From Rhodobacteraceae bacterium HLUCCA12 (lineage in GTDB: Bacteria; Pseudomonadota; Alphaproteobacteria; Rhodobacterales; Rhodobacteraceae): a stretch of DNA of 61,910 nucleotides. The translations under genes and the position numbers were made by a program. This document shows positions 34,761 through 42,746 of the stretch, piece after piece (position 1 is the first letter of the stretch; every line of letters begins with the position of its first letter). The notes beneath the pieces are model-generated. The model was given only the letters and a program-made list of their open reading frames with translations, did no database searches and was not told the DNA's origin. The stretch covers positions 1 through 61,910 of the forward strand of contig LJSV01000015.1 of NCBI GenBank assembly GCA_001314715.1, read 5' to 3'.

Positions 34761-35776
34761 AAGCCTTTCTCGACGAGCGCCAGCAGCGGCACGACCCCAA
34801 GCACTTCTTGGCCAACGGCCAGCGCCTGCAAAACCCCGAACAGCCCCAGCGCATCGCGGTCCTGAAAGCCGGGGCCGAGGCCGCGGGCTGCACCTTTGCC
34901 GCCCCAACGGATCATGGCGCGGGGCCGATCGCCGCGCTGCACAGCCCCGAATACCTGACCTTTCTGCGCACGATCCACACCCGATGGTCGCGCATCCCCG
35001 ACGCCGCCGACGAGGTGATCCCCAATATCCACCCCGACCGGCGCACGGCCTCGTATCCGCGCTCGGCCGTCGGACAGGCCGGTTTCCACCAGGCCGATAC
35101 CGCCTGCCCGATCTCGGACGGCACGTGGGAGGCCGCCTATTGGTCGGCCCAAAGCGCGCTTAGCGCCAGCGATGCGGTGCTGGGCGGCACGCGCGCGGCC
35201 TATGCCCTGTCGCGCCCGCCCGGACATCATGCCTTTGGCGATCTGGCAGGGGGCTTTTGCTTTTTGAACAACTCCGGCATCGCCGCCGAATGGCTGCTGC
35301 GCCACGGCAAGCGCCCGGCGATCCTGGATGTGGATGTCCATCACGGCAACGGCACCCAGGGCATCTTTTATTCCCGCGCCGATGTGCTGACGGTCTCGCT
35401 GCATGCCGACCCGATCCGGTTCTACCCCTTCTTCTGGGGTCATGCGCATGAACGCGGCGACGGCGCCGGGCTGGGTTACAACCTGAACCTGCCCATGGCG
35501 CGCGGCACGGGCGATGACGACTATCTGCGCGCGCTGGAGGCCGGGCTGGACCGGATCGCGGATTTCGGCGCCGACCTGATCGTTGTCGCGCTGGGGCTGG
35601 ACGCGCATGAAAACGACCCGCTCAGGGGTCTTGCCGTGACGACACCGGGTTTCGGCCGAATCGGCGCGGCGATCGCGGCCACGGGCCTGCCGCTGGTCCT
35701 GGTGCAGGAGGGGGGGTATCTGTCTGACGATCTGGGTGCAAACCTCACATCGTTCCTGGGCGGCGTTCAGGGCTGA
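34757..35776 (+). CDS. acetylpolyamine amidohydrolase / HDAC-family deacetylase
   Basis: A 339-residue zinc deacetylase of the arginase/HDAC fold. The active-site pair His157-His158 lies in RPPGHHAFG. The zinc ligands are Asp193 and His195 (DVDVHHGNGT) and Asp282 (LGLDAHENDP), almost the spacing of the acetylpolyamine amidohydrolase of Mycoplana ramosa. It overlaps the GNAT gene, making an acetylation/deacetylation pair. It is likely to remove acetyl groups from acetylated amines. Last gene of the operon. Confidence 0.9.
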   Translation: MKAFLDERQQRHDPKHFLANGQRLQNPEQPQRIAVLKAGAEAAGCTFAAPTDHGAGPIAALHSPEYLTFLRTIHTRWSRIPDAADEVIPNIHPDRRTASYPRSAVGQAGFHQADTACPISDGTWEAAYWSAQSALSASDAVLGGTRAAYALSRPPGHHAFGDLAGGFCFLNNSGIAAEWLLRHGKRPAILDVDVHHGNGTQGIFYSRADVLTVSLHADPIRFYPFFWGHAHERGDGAGLGYNLNLPMARGTGDDDYLRALEAGLDRIADFGADLIVVALGLDAHENDPLRGLAVTTPGFGRIGAAIAATGLPLVLVQEGGYLSDDLGANLTSFLGGVQG

Positions 35777-35796
35777 TCGCCGGTCGATCAGCCCTG
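35768..35796. terminator. shared hairpin over the two convergent stop codons
   Basis: A perfect eleven-base stem CAGGGCTGATC / GATCAGCCCTG with a seven-base loop. It contains the stop codon of the deacetylase gene (35774-35776) and that of the RND permease on the other strand (35788-35790). It has no T-run, so its strength as a terminator is uncertain. Confidence 0.5.
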
Positions 35797-38700
35797 CGCC
35801 GGTGCCGTCGCCTCGTCGAGTTCCCGTGACAGGCGCGCGGTCTCGGCCGCCTTCGGGGTCGTGAACCGCGCCAGCAGCAGATAGGCCACGGGCGTCAGGA
35901 ACAGGGTCGAGATCGCGGCCGGCCCCAGCCCGCCCACGATGATCCAGCCCAATGCCTCGCGCGCCTCGGCCCCGGCGCCGAAGGCAAAGATCAGTGGCAC
36001 GCCGCCCAGCACCGTCGAGGCCATGGTCATCATCACCGGACGCAGGCGGATCGTCGAGGCCTCGAAGATCGCCTCGGCCACGCTGGCGCCACGATCACGC
36101 AACTGGTTGGCGAACTCCACGATCAGGATGCCGTTCTTGGCCATGATGCCCACCAGCATCACCAGCCCGATCTGCGAATAGACGTTCAAACTGCCCCCGG
36201 TCAGCAACAGCGCAAAGATCGCGCAGGCCAGACCCAGCGGCACCGTGGCCATGACGACCACCGCCGAGACAAAGCTTTCGAACTGCGCCGCCAGCACCAG
36301 AAACACCACGGCGATCGCGAAACCGAAGGTCAGAAGCAGGCCCGATGATGTCTCTTCCAGGGTCGCGGCTTCGGCCATGGGCACGATCCGCATGTCCTCG
36401 GCCAGAAGCTCGTTGCCGATCTCCTGCACCTGCGCATAGGCATCGCCCAGCGCCAGATCGGGTGTCAGCCCGGCCGTGACCTCGACCGCGCGCATCTGCG
36501 TCTCGCGGGTCAGCTCGGGCGCGACGGCGCGTTCCTCCAGCGTGACGAAACTGGACAGCGGCAGGATCTGCCCGCTGTCGGACTGGATGAAGACCCGCTC
36601 AAGATCGCCCGGATCGCGCACCGGGGTTGAGGTGGACAGCATCGTGATGTCGAAGCTTCGATCCTCGATGAACACCGTCCCGATGGACCGCCCGTCCAGC
36701 ACCGCCTGCAAGGCCTCGCCCAGCCCGTCGATATTGACGCCAAGGTCCGAAGCCCGGCGCCTGTCGACCTCGATGAACAGTTGTGGCTGGTTTGTTTCAT
36801 AGCTCAGGCGCACCTGACCGAAGGCCGGGTCTTCCTGAAGCCGTGCCACCATCGCCTCGGCGCGCTCGGACAACTCGTCATAGCTGTTGCCGACGATCGC
36901 GAAGCGCAGGCCCTGCCCGGCCCCGCGGATGCCCAGCGAATTGGGCTGGATCGCAAAGGCCCGCACGCCAAGAACCGGGCGGATCGCGCTGTTGATGTCG
37001 GCCACGATCTCTTGCTGCGAGCGTTCGCGCTCGTCCCAGGACGCGAGGGTCAGGACCATGAAGCCCCGGTTCTCGCGCCCCCACATCCCCGCCAGCGAGA
37101 AGATGTTGCGCACCTCGCCGGTTTCGCGAAAGGGTGCGACCAGGGCTTCAAGCTCCAGCATCTTGCCGTTGGTATAATCCAGCGACACGCCCTGCGGCGC
37201 CGACACGCTGAGAAGGGCGATCGCGCGATCCTCGGATGGCACCAGTTCCTGCCGGATCTGGCCGGATACCAGGATCGCCGTGACGCCAAAGACGACCGCG
37301 GCGGCGACCACGGCCATCGGCGCGGCCAGCGCCCCCTTCAGCAGCACCGCATAAAGACCGGCAAGCCTGGCACCCAGCCAGGCGACCGGCCCGCGCCGTC
37401 CTGCGGTTTCGGCGCGCAACAGGCGGCTGGCCAGCACCGGGCACAGGCTCAGCGCCACGATCGAGGACAGCAGCACCGCCATCGCCAGCGTAAAGCCGAA
37501 TTCGCGGAACAACCCGCCGGTCTGCCCCGGCAGGAACGACAGCGGCACGAACACCGCCGCCAGCGTGGCGGTCGTGGTGACGACGGCAAAGAACACCTCT
37601 TGCGTGCCCAGAACGGCGGCCGCGCGCGGCCCCATCCCCTGCGCGCGCCGGCGCACGATGTTTTCCAGCACCACGATCGCGTCGTCGACCACCATGCCGG
37701 TGGCCAGAACCAGCGCCAGAAGCGTCAGGATGTTGACCGAGAAACCGACGATATAGATTGCCGCGATGGTGCCGATCAGTGCCACCGGCAAGGTCAGCGC
37801 CGGGATCAGCGTGGCCCGGGCGTCGCGCAGGAACAGGTAGATGATGCCGACGACGATCAGGATCGCAAGGATCAGTGTCATTACCACTTCCGAGATCGCA
37901 CCGCGCACGAATGTGGCCTCGTCCGAGGTGATGAAGATGCTGACATCGTCCGGCAGGATCTGCTGCAACTCCTCGACCACCTCGGTCACGGTGTCGGAAA
38001 TCTCCAGCGTGTTCGACGTCGCCTGGCGGATGATGCCGATACCGATGCCGTTCTGCCGGTTGGCGCGCAGCACGCTTTCGCCCGGGGCCGGCCCCAGCGT
38101 GACCTGCGCGACATCGCCCAGCGCCGTGTCGTCGCGCACCACAAGCGCCTCGAACGCCTCGGGCGTGGTGACCGAGGCCGTGGTGCGCACCAGAATGCTC
38201 TGGCTGTCGCTGGAGAGCGCGCCGGCCGGCACGTCGAAGGACACATTGCGCAGGGTCGTGCGCACATCGGCCAGCGACAGGCCGCGACTGGCAAGCTGCA
38301 TCATGTCCACATCGACGCGGAAAACCTGCTCGCGATTGCCGTAGACTTGTAGATCAGCCACGCCGGGGGCCGAGATCAGCCGGTCCTCGACCTGTTCTTC
38401 GACAAGGCGCGTCAACTCCTGGACCGAGCGGGTTGACGAGGTGACGCTGATGCGCATGACCGCGTCGGCATTGGCGTCGGCCTTGACGATGCGCGGCTCG
38501 TCGACATCGTCGGGCAGGGTGCTGCGGATGCGCCCGATGGCATCGCGGATGTCGGTGGCGGCGGTGTCCAGATCGACGTTGTCGTCGAACTCGATCACGA
38601 TCCGGCTGCGGCCGAAGCGCGACGAGGACGAGATCGCCTTGACCCCGCTTACGCGCCCCACCGCCCCCTCGACGGCGGCGGTGATCTCGCGGTCGATGGT

Positions 38701-38985
38701 CTCGGGTCCGGCACCGCTGAACCCGGTGGTGACCGTGACCACGGGGCGATCGACATCAGGCAATTCGCGGACCTCGACACCCCAAAGCCCGGCCAGACCG
38801 GCGATCACGATCAACGCACTCAGCACGAATGCCAGGATCGGCCGGCGCACGAACAGCGCCGTGCCCGAGCGCTGCGCCTCGATCGCGGCGGGGTTCACCT
38901 GCGGCGCCGGGTCGTGCCCGCCGGCATCGTCCTGCGATGGTTCTCGCGGCGAACCGGCGTCGTGCGGGCTCTTGTTCCTAATCAT
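35788..38985 (-). CDS. RND-family efflux permease
   Basis: A 1065-residue inner-membrane proton-driven exporter of the HAE1/AcrB type. TM1 is at about residues 50-70 (FVRRPILAFVLSALIVIAGL). The proton-relay aspartates are in TM4 (TGMVVDDAIVVLENIVRRR), and the second-half repeat (LVGIMAKNGILIVEFANQ) is near residue 970. The N-terminal 40 residues are polar and disordered. The ATG (MIRNKS) is chosen over an upstream in-frame codon that overlaps the adaptor gene. No outer-membrane factor gene lies nearby. The MarR gene upstream is the probable regulator. Confidence 0.93.
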   Translation of the reverse strand: MIRNKSPHDAGSPREPSQDDAGGHDPAPQVNPAAIEAQRSGTALFVRRPILAFVLSALIVIAGLAGLWGVEVRELPDVDRPVVTVTTGFSGAGPETIDREITAAVEGAVGRVSGVKAISSSSRFGRSRIVIEFDDNVDLDTAATDIRDAIGRIRSTLPDDVDEPRIVKADANADAVMRISVTSSTRSVQELTRLVEEQVEDRLISAPGVADLQVYGNREQVFRVDVDMMQLASRGLSLADVRTTLRNVSFDVPAGALSSDSQSILVRTTASVTTPEAFEALVVRDDTALGDVAQVTLGPAPGESVLRANRQNGIGIGIIRQATSNTLEISDTVTEVVEELQQILPDDVSIFITSDEATFVRGAISEVVMTLILAILIVVGIIYLFLRDARATLIPALTLPVALIGTIAAIYIVGFSVNILTLLALVLATGMVVDDAIVVLENIVRRRAQGMGPRAAAVLGTQEVFFAVVTTTATLAAVFVPLSFLPGQTGGLFREFGFTLAMAVLLSSIVALSLCPVLASRLLRAETAGRRGPVAWLGARLAGLYAVLLKGALAAPMAVVAAAVVFGVTAILVSGQIRQELVPSEDRAIALLSVSAPQGVSLDYTNGKMLELEALVAPFRETGEVRNIFSLAGMWGRENRGFMVLTLASWDERERSQQEIVADINSAIRPVLGVRAFAIQPNSLGIRGAGQGLRFAIVGNSYDELSERAEAMVARLQEDPAFGQVRLSYETNQPQLFIEVDRRRASDLGVNIDGLGEALQAVLDGRSIGTVFIEDRSFDITMLSTSTPVRDPGDLERVFIQSDSGQILPLSSFVTLEERAVAPELTRETQMRAVEVTAGLTPDLALGDAYAQVQEIGNELLAEDMRIVPMAEAATLEETSSGLLLTFGFAIAVVFLVLAAQFESFVSAVVVMATVPLGLACAIFALLLTGGSLNVYSQIGLVMLVGIMAKNGILIVEFANQLRDRGASVAEAIFEASTIRLRPVMMTMASTVLGGVPLIFAFGAGAEAREALGWIIVGGLGPAAISTLFLTPVAYLLLARFTTPKAAETARLSRELDEATAPAQG

Positions 38986-38998
38986 GCGGCGCGGCCTT

Positions 38999-40198
38999 TC
39001 AGGTTTCCGAGGCGTCGCGCTCGGCATTGGCGCTTTCGGCGCCGTCGCCGGTCGGCGTGCGCGCGCGGTCCTCGACCTCGGTGCCTTCGCGCAGCGATTG
39101 CACCCCCTCGCGCACCACCCGCTCGTCCGGCTCCAGGTCGCCGCGCACCAGCACCAGACCGCCGCTGCGTTGCACCACGCGCACCGGAACCCGGTGCGCG
39201 GTATCGTCGCGGATCACCCAGACAAAGGCGCCGTCGTTGCCCCACTGGATCGCCAGCGGATCGACGGCGGGATAATGCTCGCCCGGAAGGTCAAGAGAGA
39301 TGCTGAAGGCCATGCCCGCGCGCAGGCGGTCATCATCATTGGCCACCTGGGCGAGAACACGCAACGTGCGGCTGGCCTCGTCGACGCGCGTGTCCACGGC
39401 GCGGACCTGACCGTCAAGATCGACATCGGGCCGGGACAGCAACGTCACGCTCAGTGCGTCACCGGCGGCGATACGCCCGACCAGTCGTTCAGGCACACGA
39501 AAATCGACAAGGATCATCGAACGATCGTCAACCCGCGCAATGGTCGTGTCCGGCCCGACCTGGGTGCCGACCTCGGTCTCGATCAGGCCCAGCCAACCCG
39601 TGATCGGTGCCACGATCTCGCGCCGGGACAGGTCGAACTCGGCCTGTCGCACGGCCAGTTCCGCCGTGCGCACCCCCAGCGCGGCCTCGCGGATCTGGAC
39701 ATCCGTGGCGGTGCCCGACTCGCGAAGACGCTCCAGCCGGTCCTGCGTTGCCAGTGCCTCGTCCAGCATCAGTTCGGCCCGGTCGCGCGCGATCTGTTCG
39801 GCGGCGGCATCAAGCCGGGCGACGACCGTGCCGCGCTCGACCACCTCGCCCGCCGATACACGGACCTCGGCCAGCCGGCCCGAGACCTCGGGGCGCAATT
39901 CGACCGAGCTCAGCGCCTCGCCGGTGCCGATCGCGGCGATCCGGTCGCGCATCTCGGCCTCTTCGATGACCGCGGTCATCACCTGCACCGCCCCGCTGCC
40001 AAAGCCGCCGCCACCCTGCCGGGCGCCGCTGTCGTCCTCGGCCAGCGGGACACCCAGTTCCTGCAACGGCTGCAACAGCCCCAGCCGGTCAAGAACCGGA
40101 TGCGACGACGGCAGAAAGACGGCCCAGCCAATGAGAGCCATCACGACAATGGCGACGACCACCAGCCCCTGCCCGATCAGTCGAACAATCATGCGCAT
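38999..40198 (-). CDS. RND efflux periplasmic adaptor (membrane fusion protein)
   Basis: A 399-residue HlyD-type adaptor. An N-terminal membrane anchor covers about residues 8-30. The lipoyl-like half-motif SVELRPEVSGRLAEVRVSAGEVVERG is near residue 95, a short coiled-coil hairpin near 130-185, then the second lipoyl half (REIVAPITGWLG) and beta-barrel domains. A Gly-rich linker (QGGGGFGSG) follows the anchor. The C-terminal 30 residues are acidic and disordered. It lies 13 bases ahead of the permease gene and is presumably co-transcribed. Confidence 0.91.
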   Translation of the reverse strand: MRMIVRLIGQGLVVVAIVVMALIGWAVFLPSSHPVLDRLGLLQPLQELGVPLAEDDSGARQGGGGFGSGAVQVMTAVIEEAEMRDRIAAIGTGEALSSVELRPEVSGRLAEVRVSAGEVVERGTVVARLDAAAEQIARDRAELMLDEALATQDRLERLRESGTATDVQIREAALGVRTAELAVRQAEFDLSRREIVAPITGWLGLIETEVGTQVGPDTTIARVDDRSMILVDFRVPERLVGRIAAGDALSVTLLSRPDVDLDGQVRAVDTRVDEASRTLRVLAQVANDDDRLRAGMAFSISLDLPGEHYPAVDPLAIQWGNDGAFVWVIRDDTAHRVPVRVVQRSGGLVLVRGDLEPDERVVREGVQSLREGTEVEDRARTPTGDGAESANAERDASET

Positions 40199-40395
40199 TC
40201 CCGCGAACCCTCAATACCCGCGCCGGCCAAAGGCCCGAACCTGCGTTAACATATCGCCCTTCGGGGCAAAGGCCACCATTCAACGCCCCAAATTTACGAA
40301 AAGCCCTGCAAGCCGGCCTGAATTCGGCCGCCTTTCGCGGAATTCCGTCTGCCTTTTACGCAACCCGCGCCGCTTTCCGTCGCCATGGCGCCAGA

Positions 40396-40845
40396 TTAGA
40401 TGGCACTGCCCTCGTCGGGCCCGACCATGGCACCAAGGCGGTTGAGGCTGTCCAGGATGGCGCGCCGTTCCTCGGGGGGGAGCGCCTTGAACCCGCCGCC
40501 GATCTGCGCGCCCAGCGGATCCGGCGCGGCGTCCAGCGTCGCGCGGCCTTGCGCGGTCAGGCGCGCGTGCACGATCCGGCGATCCTTGTCCGACCGGTAT
40601 CGCTGTATGAGGCCCTTGGCTTCCAGCTTGTCCAGTATGCCGACCACCGTCGGCGGGCTGCTCCCGGCGCGCGCCGACAGCGCGCGGCTTGTGACCTCGC
40701 CCATCTCGCCCAGCGCGCTGAGGACGACGTATTGCGGCAAGGTCAGGCCGATATCGCGGTCGATCTGCCGCGACTGCACGTCCAGGGCCCGTGCCAACCG
40801 CCGTATCTGCCTGAGAAGGATCAGATATTCCTCGGCTTCCTGCAT
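40396..40845 (-). CDS. MarR-family transcriptional regulator
   Basis: A 149-residue winged-helix regulator. The recognition helix lies at about residues 56-75 (TSRALSARAGSSPPTVVGILDKLEAKGLI) and the wing has RSDKDRRIVHARLT, the MarR DxRxx signature. It is about 200 bases upstream of the RND adaptor in the same direction, and opposite the NAGGN genes. Control of the efflux pump is the simplest reading; control of the osmoprotectant genes is also possible. GAGG lies six bases before the chosen ATG. Confidence 0.9.
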   Translation of the reverse strand: MQEAEEYLILLRQIRRLARALDVQSRQIDRDIGLTLPQYVVLSALGEMGEVTSRALSARAGSSPPTVVGILDKLEAKGLIQRYRSDKDRRIVHARLTAQGRATLDAAPDPLGAQIGGGFKALPPEERRAILDSLNRLGAMVGPDEGSAI

Positions 40846-40868
40846 TCGCAGCCTCAAATGGTTGAAGT

Positions 40869-40892
40869 CTAATCATTATGACACTAATTATT
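40869..40892. promoter_or_regulatory. repeated AATNATT motif in the MarR/asnO gap
   Basis: CTAATCATT (40869-40877) and CTAATTATT (40884-40892) are direct repeats 15 bases apart, each containing the palindrome AATNATT. They lie in a short AT-rich patch between the MarR gene and the asnO-type gene and could be a MarR operator. Confidence 0.35.
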
Positions 40893-40941
40893 GCCGGTCA
40901 AACAAATTCATGCGACGTTCGACAGGGAGGCTCAAACCCCG

Positions 40942-42720
40942 ATGTGCGGTATCTGCGGCGAGATCCGGTTCAAGAACGGGGCCATGGCCTCGGGTGCAAC
41001 GCTGGAACGCATGGTCGATGCGATGGCCCCGCGCGGGCCAGACGGGGCCGGAATCTTTCTGCGTGGCCGCGTGGGCTTCGGCCATCGTCGGCTCAAGATT
41101 ATCGACCTGTCCGAAGCCTCGGCGCAGCCCTTTATCGATACGTTTCTGGGGATGACGATCGCCTTCAACGGGTGCATCTACAACTATCCCGAACTCCGCG
41201 CCGAGCTTGAGGGCAAGGGGCATCGTTTTGCCTCAAGTGGCGACACCGAGATCATTCTCAAGGCCTGGGCGGAATGGGGCACCGAGGCGCCGAAACGGTT
41301 TCACGGCATGTTCGCCTTTGTCCTGCATGAGCGTGACAGCGGCCGGGTCGTCATGGTCCGCGACCGTTTCGGCATCAAGCCGCTCTATTACAGCGAAAGC
41401 GGCGACCGGCTGCGCTTTGCCTCGACCCTGCCCGCGCTGCTGGCGGCAGGCGGGGTCGATACCACCATCGACCGGATCGCCCTGCATCACTACATGACCT
41501 GGCACGCGGTCGTCCCGGCACCGCGCACGATCTTGTCGGGCGTGCGCAAGCTACCGGCGGCGACCATCCGCGTGATCGAGGTCGACGGTCGCACCAGCGA
41601 CACCCGGTTCTGGGAGCCTGATTTCACCCGCTCGACCGCAGATGCCCAGCGATCGGCCGAGGAATGGCAGGATCTGGTGCTGGACAGCCTGCGCAGGGCG
41701 GTACGGCGGCGCATGGTGGCGGATGTGCCGGTGGGCGTGTTGCTGTCGGGCGGCGTGGACAGTTCGCTGATCGTCGGGCTTCTGGCCGAACAGGGGCAGG
41801 CCGGGCTGGCCACCTATTCCATCGGCTTCGAAGAGGCGAAGGGCGAAAAAGGCGACGAATTCGACTACTCCGACCTGATCGCGCGGCAATATGGCACCGA
41901 TCACCACAAGATCTTCATTCCGTCCGAGGAGATGCGCGCGCACCTGCCCGATGCGATCGCCGCCATGTCCGAACCGATGGTCAGCTACGACAACATCGGC
42001 TTTTACCTGCTGTCGCGCGAAGTGTCGAAAACCATCAAGGTGGTGCAGTCCGGACAGGGCGCCGACGAAGTCTTTGGCGGCTATCACTGGTATCCGCCGA
42101 TGCAGGATGCCAACGATCCGGTGGCCACCTATTCCGAGGCGTTCTTTGATCGCAGCCATGCACGTCTGGCGGGTCATCTGTCGCCCGAATGGCTGGCCGA
42201 ACGCGATGAATCCCGCGCCTTTGTCGAGGCGCATTTCGCACGCCCCGGCGCCGACGATCCGGTGGACAAGGCCTTGCGGCTGGATACCAACGTCATGCTG
42301 GTGGACGACCCGGTCAAGCGGGTGGACAACCAGACCATGGCCTGGGGGCTTGAGGCGCGCGTGCCGTTCCTTGACCATGAACTGGTGGAACTGGCCGGGC
42401 GCATCCCGGCCCGCCACAAGCTTGCGCATGGCGGCAAGGGCGTGCTGAAAGAGGCCGCGCGCCAGATCCTTCCGGCCGAGGTGATCGACCGAAAGAAAGG
42501 CTATTTCCCGGTTCCGGCGCTGAAATATGTCGATGGCCCGTATCTTGACATGTGTCGCGACGCGCTGACCGCGCCGGCCGCGCGCGGCCGGGGCCTGTTC
42601 CGGCAGGACTATCTGGATGACCTGTTCGATGCCCCTGCCGACCATGTTACCCGCCTGCGCGGATCCGAACTCTGGCAGGTGGCGTTGCTGGAGATGTGGT
42701 TGCAGGCGCACGGCATCTGA
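40942..42720 (+). CDS. asnO: N-acetylglutaminylglutamine amidotransferase (asparagine synthetase-like)
   Basis: A 592-residue glutamine-dependent amidotransferase. After Met removal the N-terminal nucleophile Cys begins the Ntn domain (MCGICGE), so this ATG is the right start despite an in-frame upstream extension. The synthetase domain has the PP-loop LSGGVDSSLIVGLL near residue 268. Combined with the next two genes it matches the NAGGN trio, in which this enzyme amidates N-acetylglutaminylglutamine to the dipeptide osmoprotectant. It is cytoplasmic and probably induced by osmotic stress. Confidence 0.9.
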   Translation: MCGICGEIRFKNGAMASGATLERMVDAMAPRGPDGAGIFLRGRVGFGHRRLKIIDLSEASAQPFIDTFLGMTIAFNGCIYNYPELRAELEGKGHRFASSGDTEIILKAWAEWGTEAPKRFHGMFAFVLHERDSGRVVMVRDRFGIKPLYYSESGDRLRFASTLPALLAAGGVDTTIDRIALHHYMTWHAVVPAPRTILSGVRKLPAATIRVIEVDGRTSDTRFWEPDFTRSTADAQRSAEEWQDLVLDSLRRAVRRRMVADVPVGVLLSGGVDSSLIVGLLAEQGQAGLATYSIGFEEAKGEKGDEFDYSDLIARQYGTDHHKIFIPSEEMRAHLPDAIAAMSEPMVSYDNIGFYLLSREVSKTIKVVQSGQGADEVFGGYHWYPPMQDANDPVATYSEAFFDRSHARLAGHLSPEWLAERDESRAFVEAHFARPGADDPVDKALRLDTNVMLVDDPVKRVDNQTMAWGLEARVPFLDHELVELAGRIPARHKLAHGGKGVLKEAARQILPAEVIDRKKGYFPVPALKYVDGPYLDMCRDALTAPAARGRGLFRQDYLDDLFDAPADHVTRLRGSELWQVALLEMWLQAHGI

Positions 42721-42746
42721 AACGACAGGCAAGGGAGGCGAGTCTC

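Noticed and set aside
36781-38352. 523-codon plus-strand open frame
   Set aside because: Antisense to the RND permease, with the same shadow composition and no domain.
38441-40249. 602-codon plus-strand open frame
   Set aside because: Antisense to the RND permease start and the adaptor gene, both of which have clear motifs.
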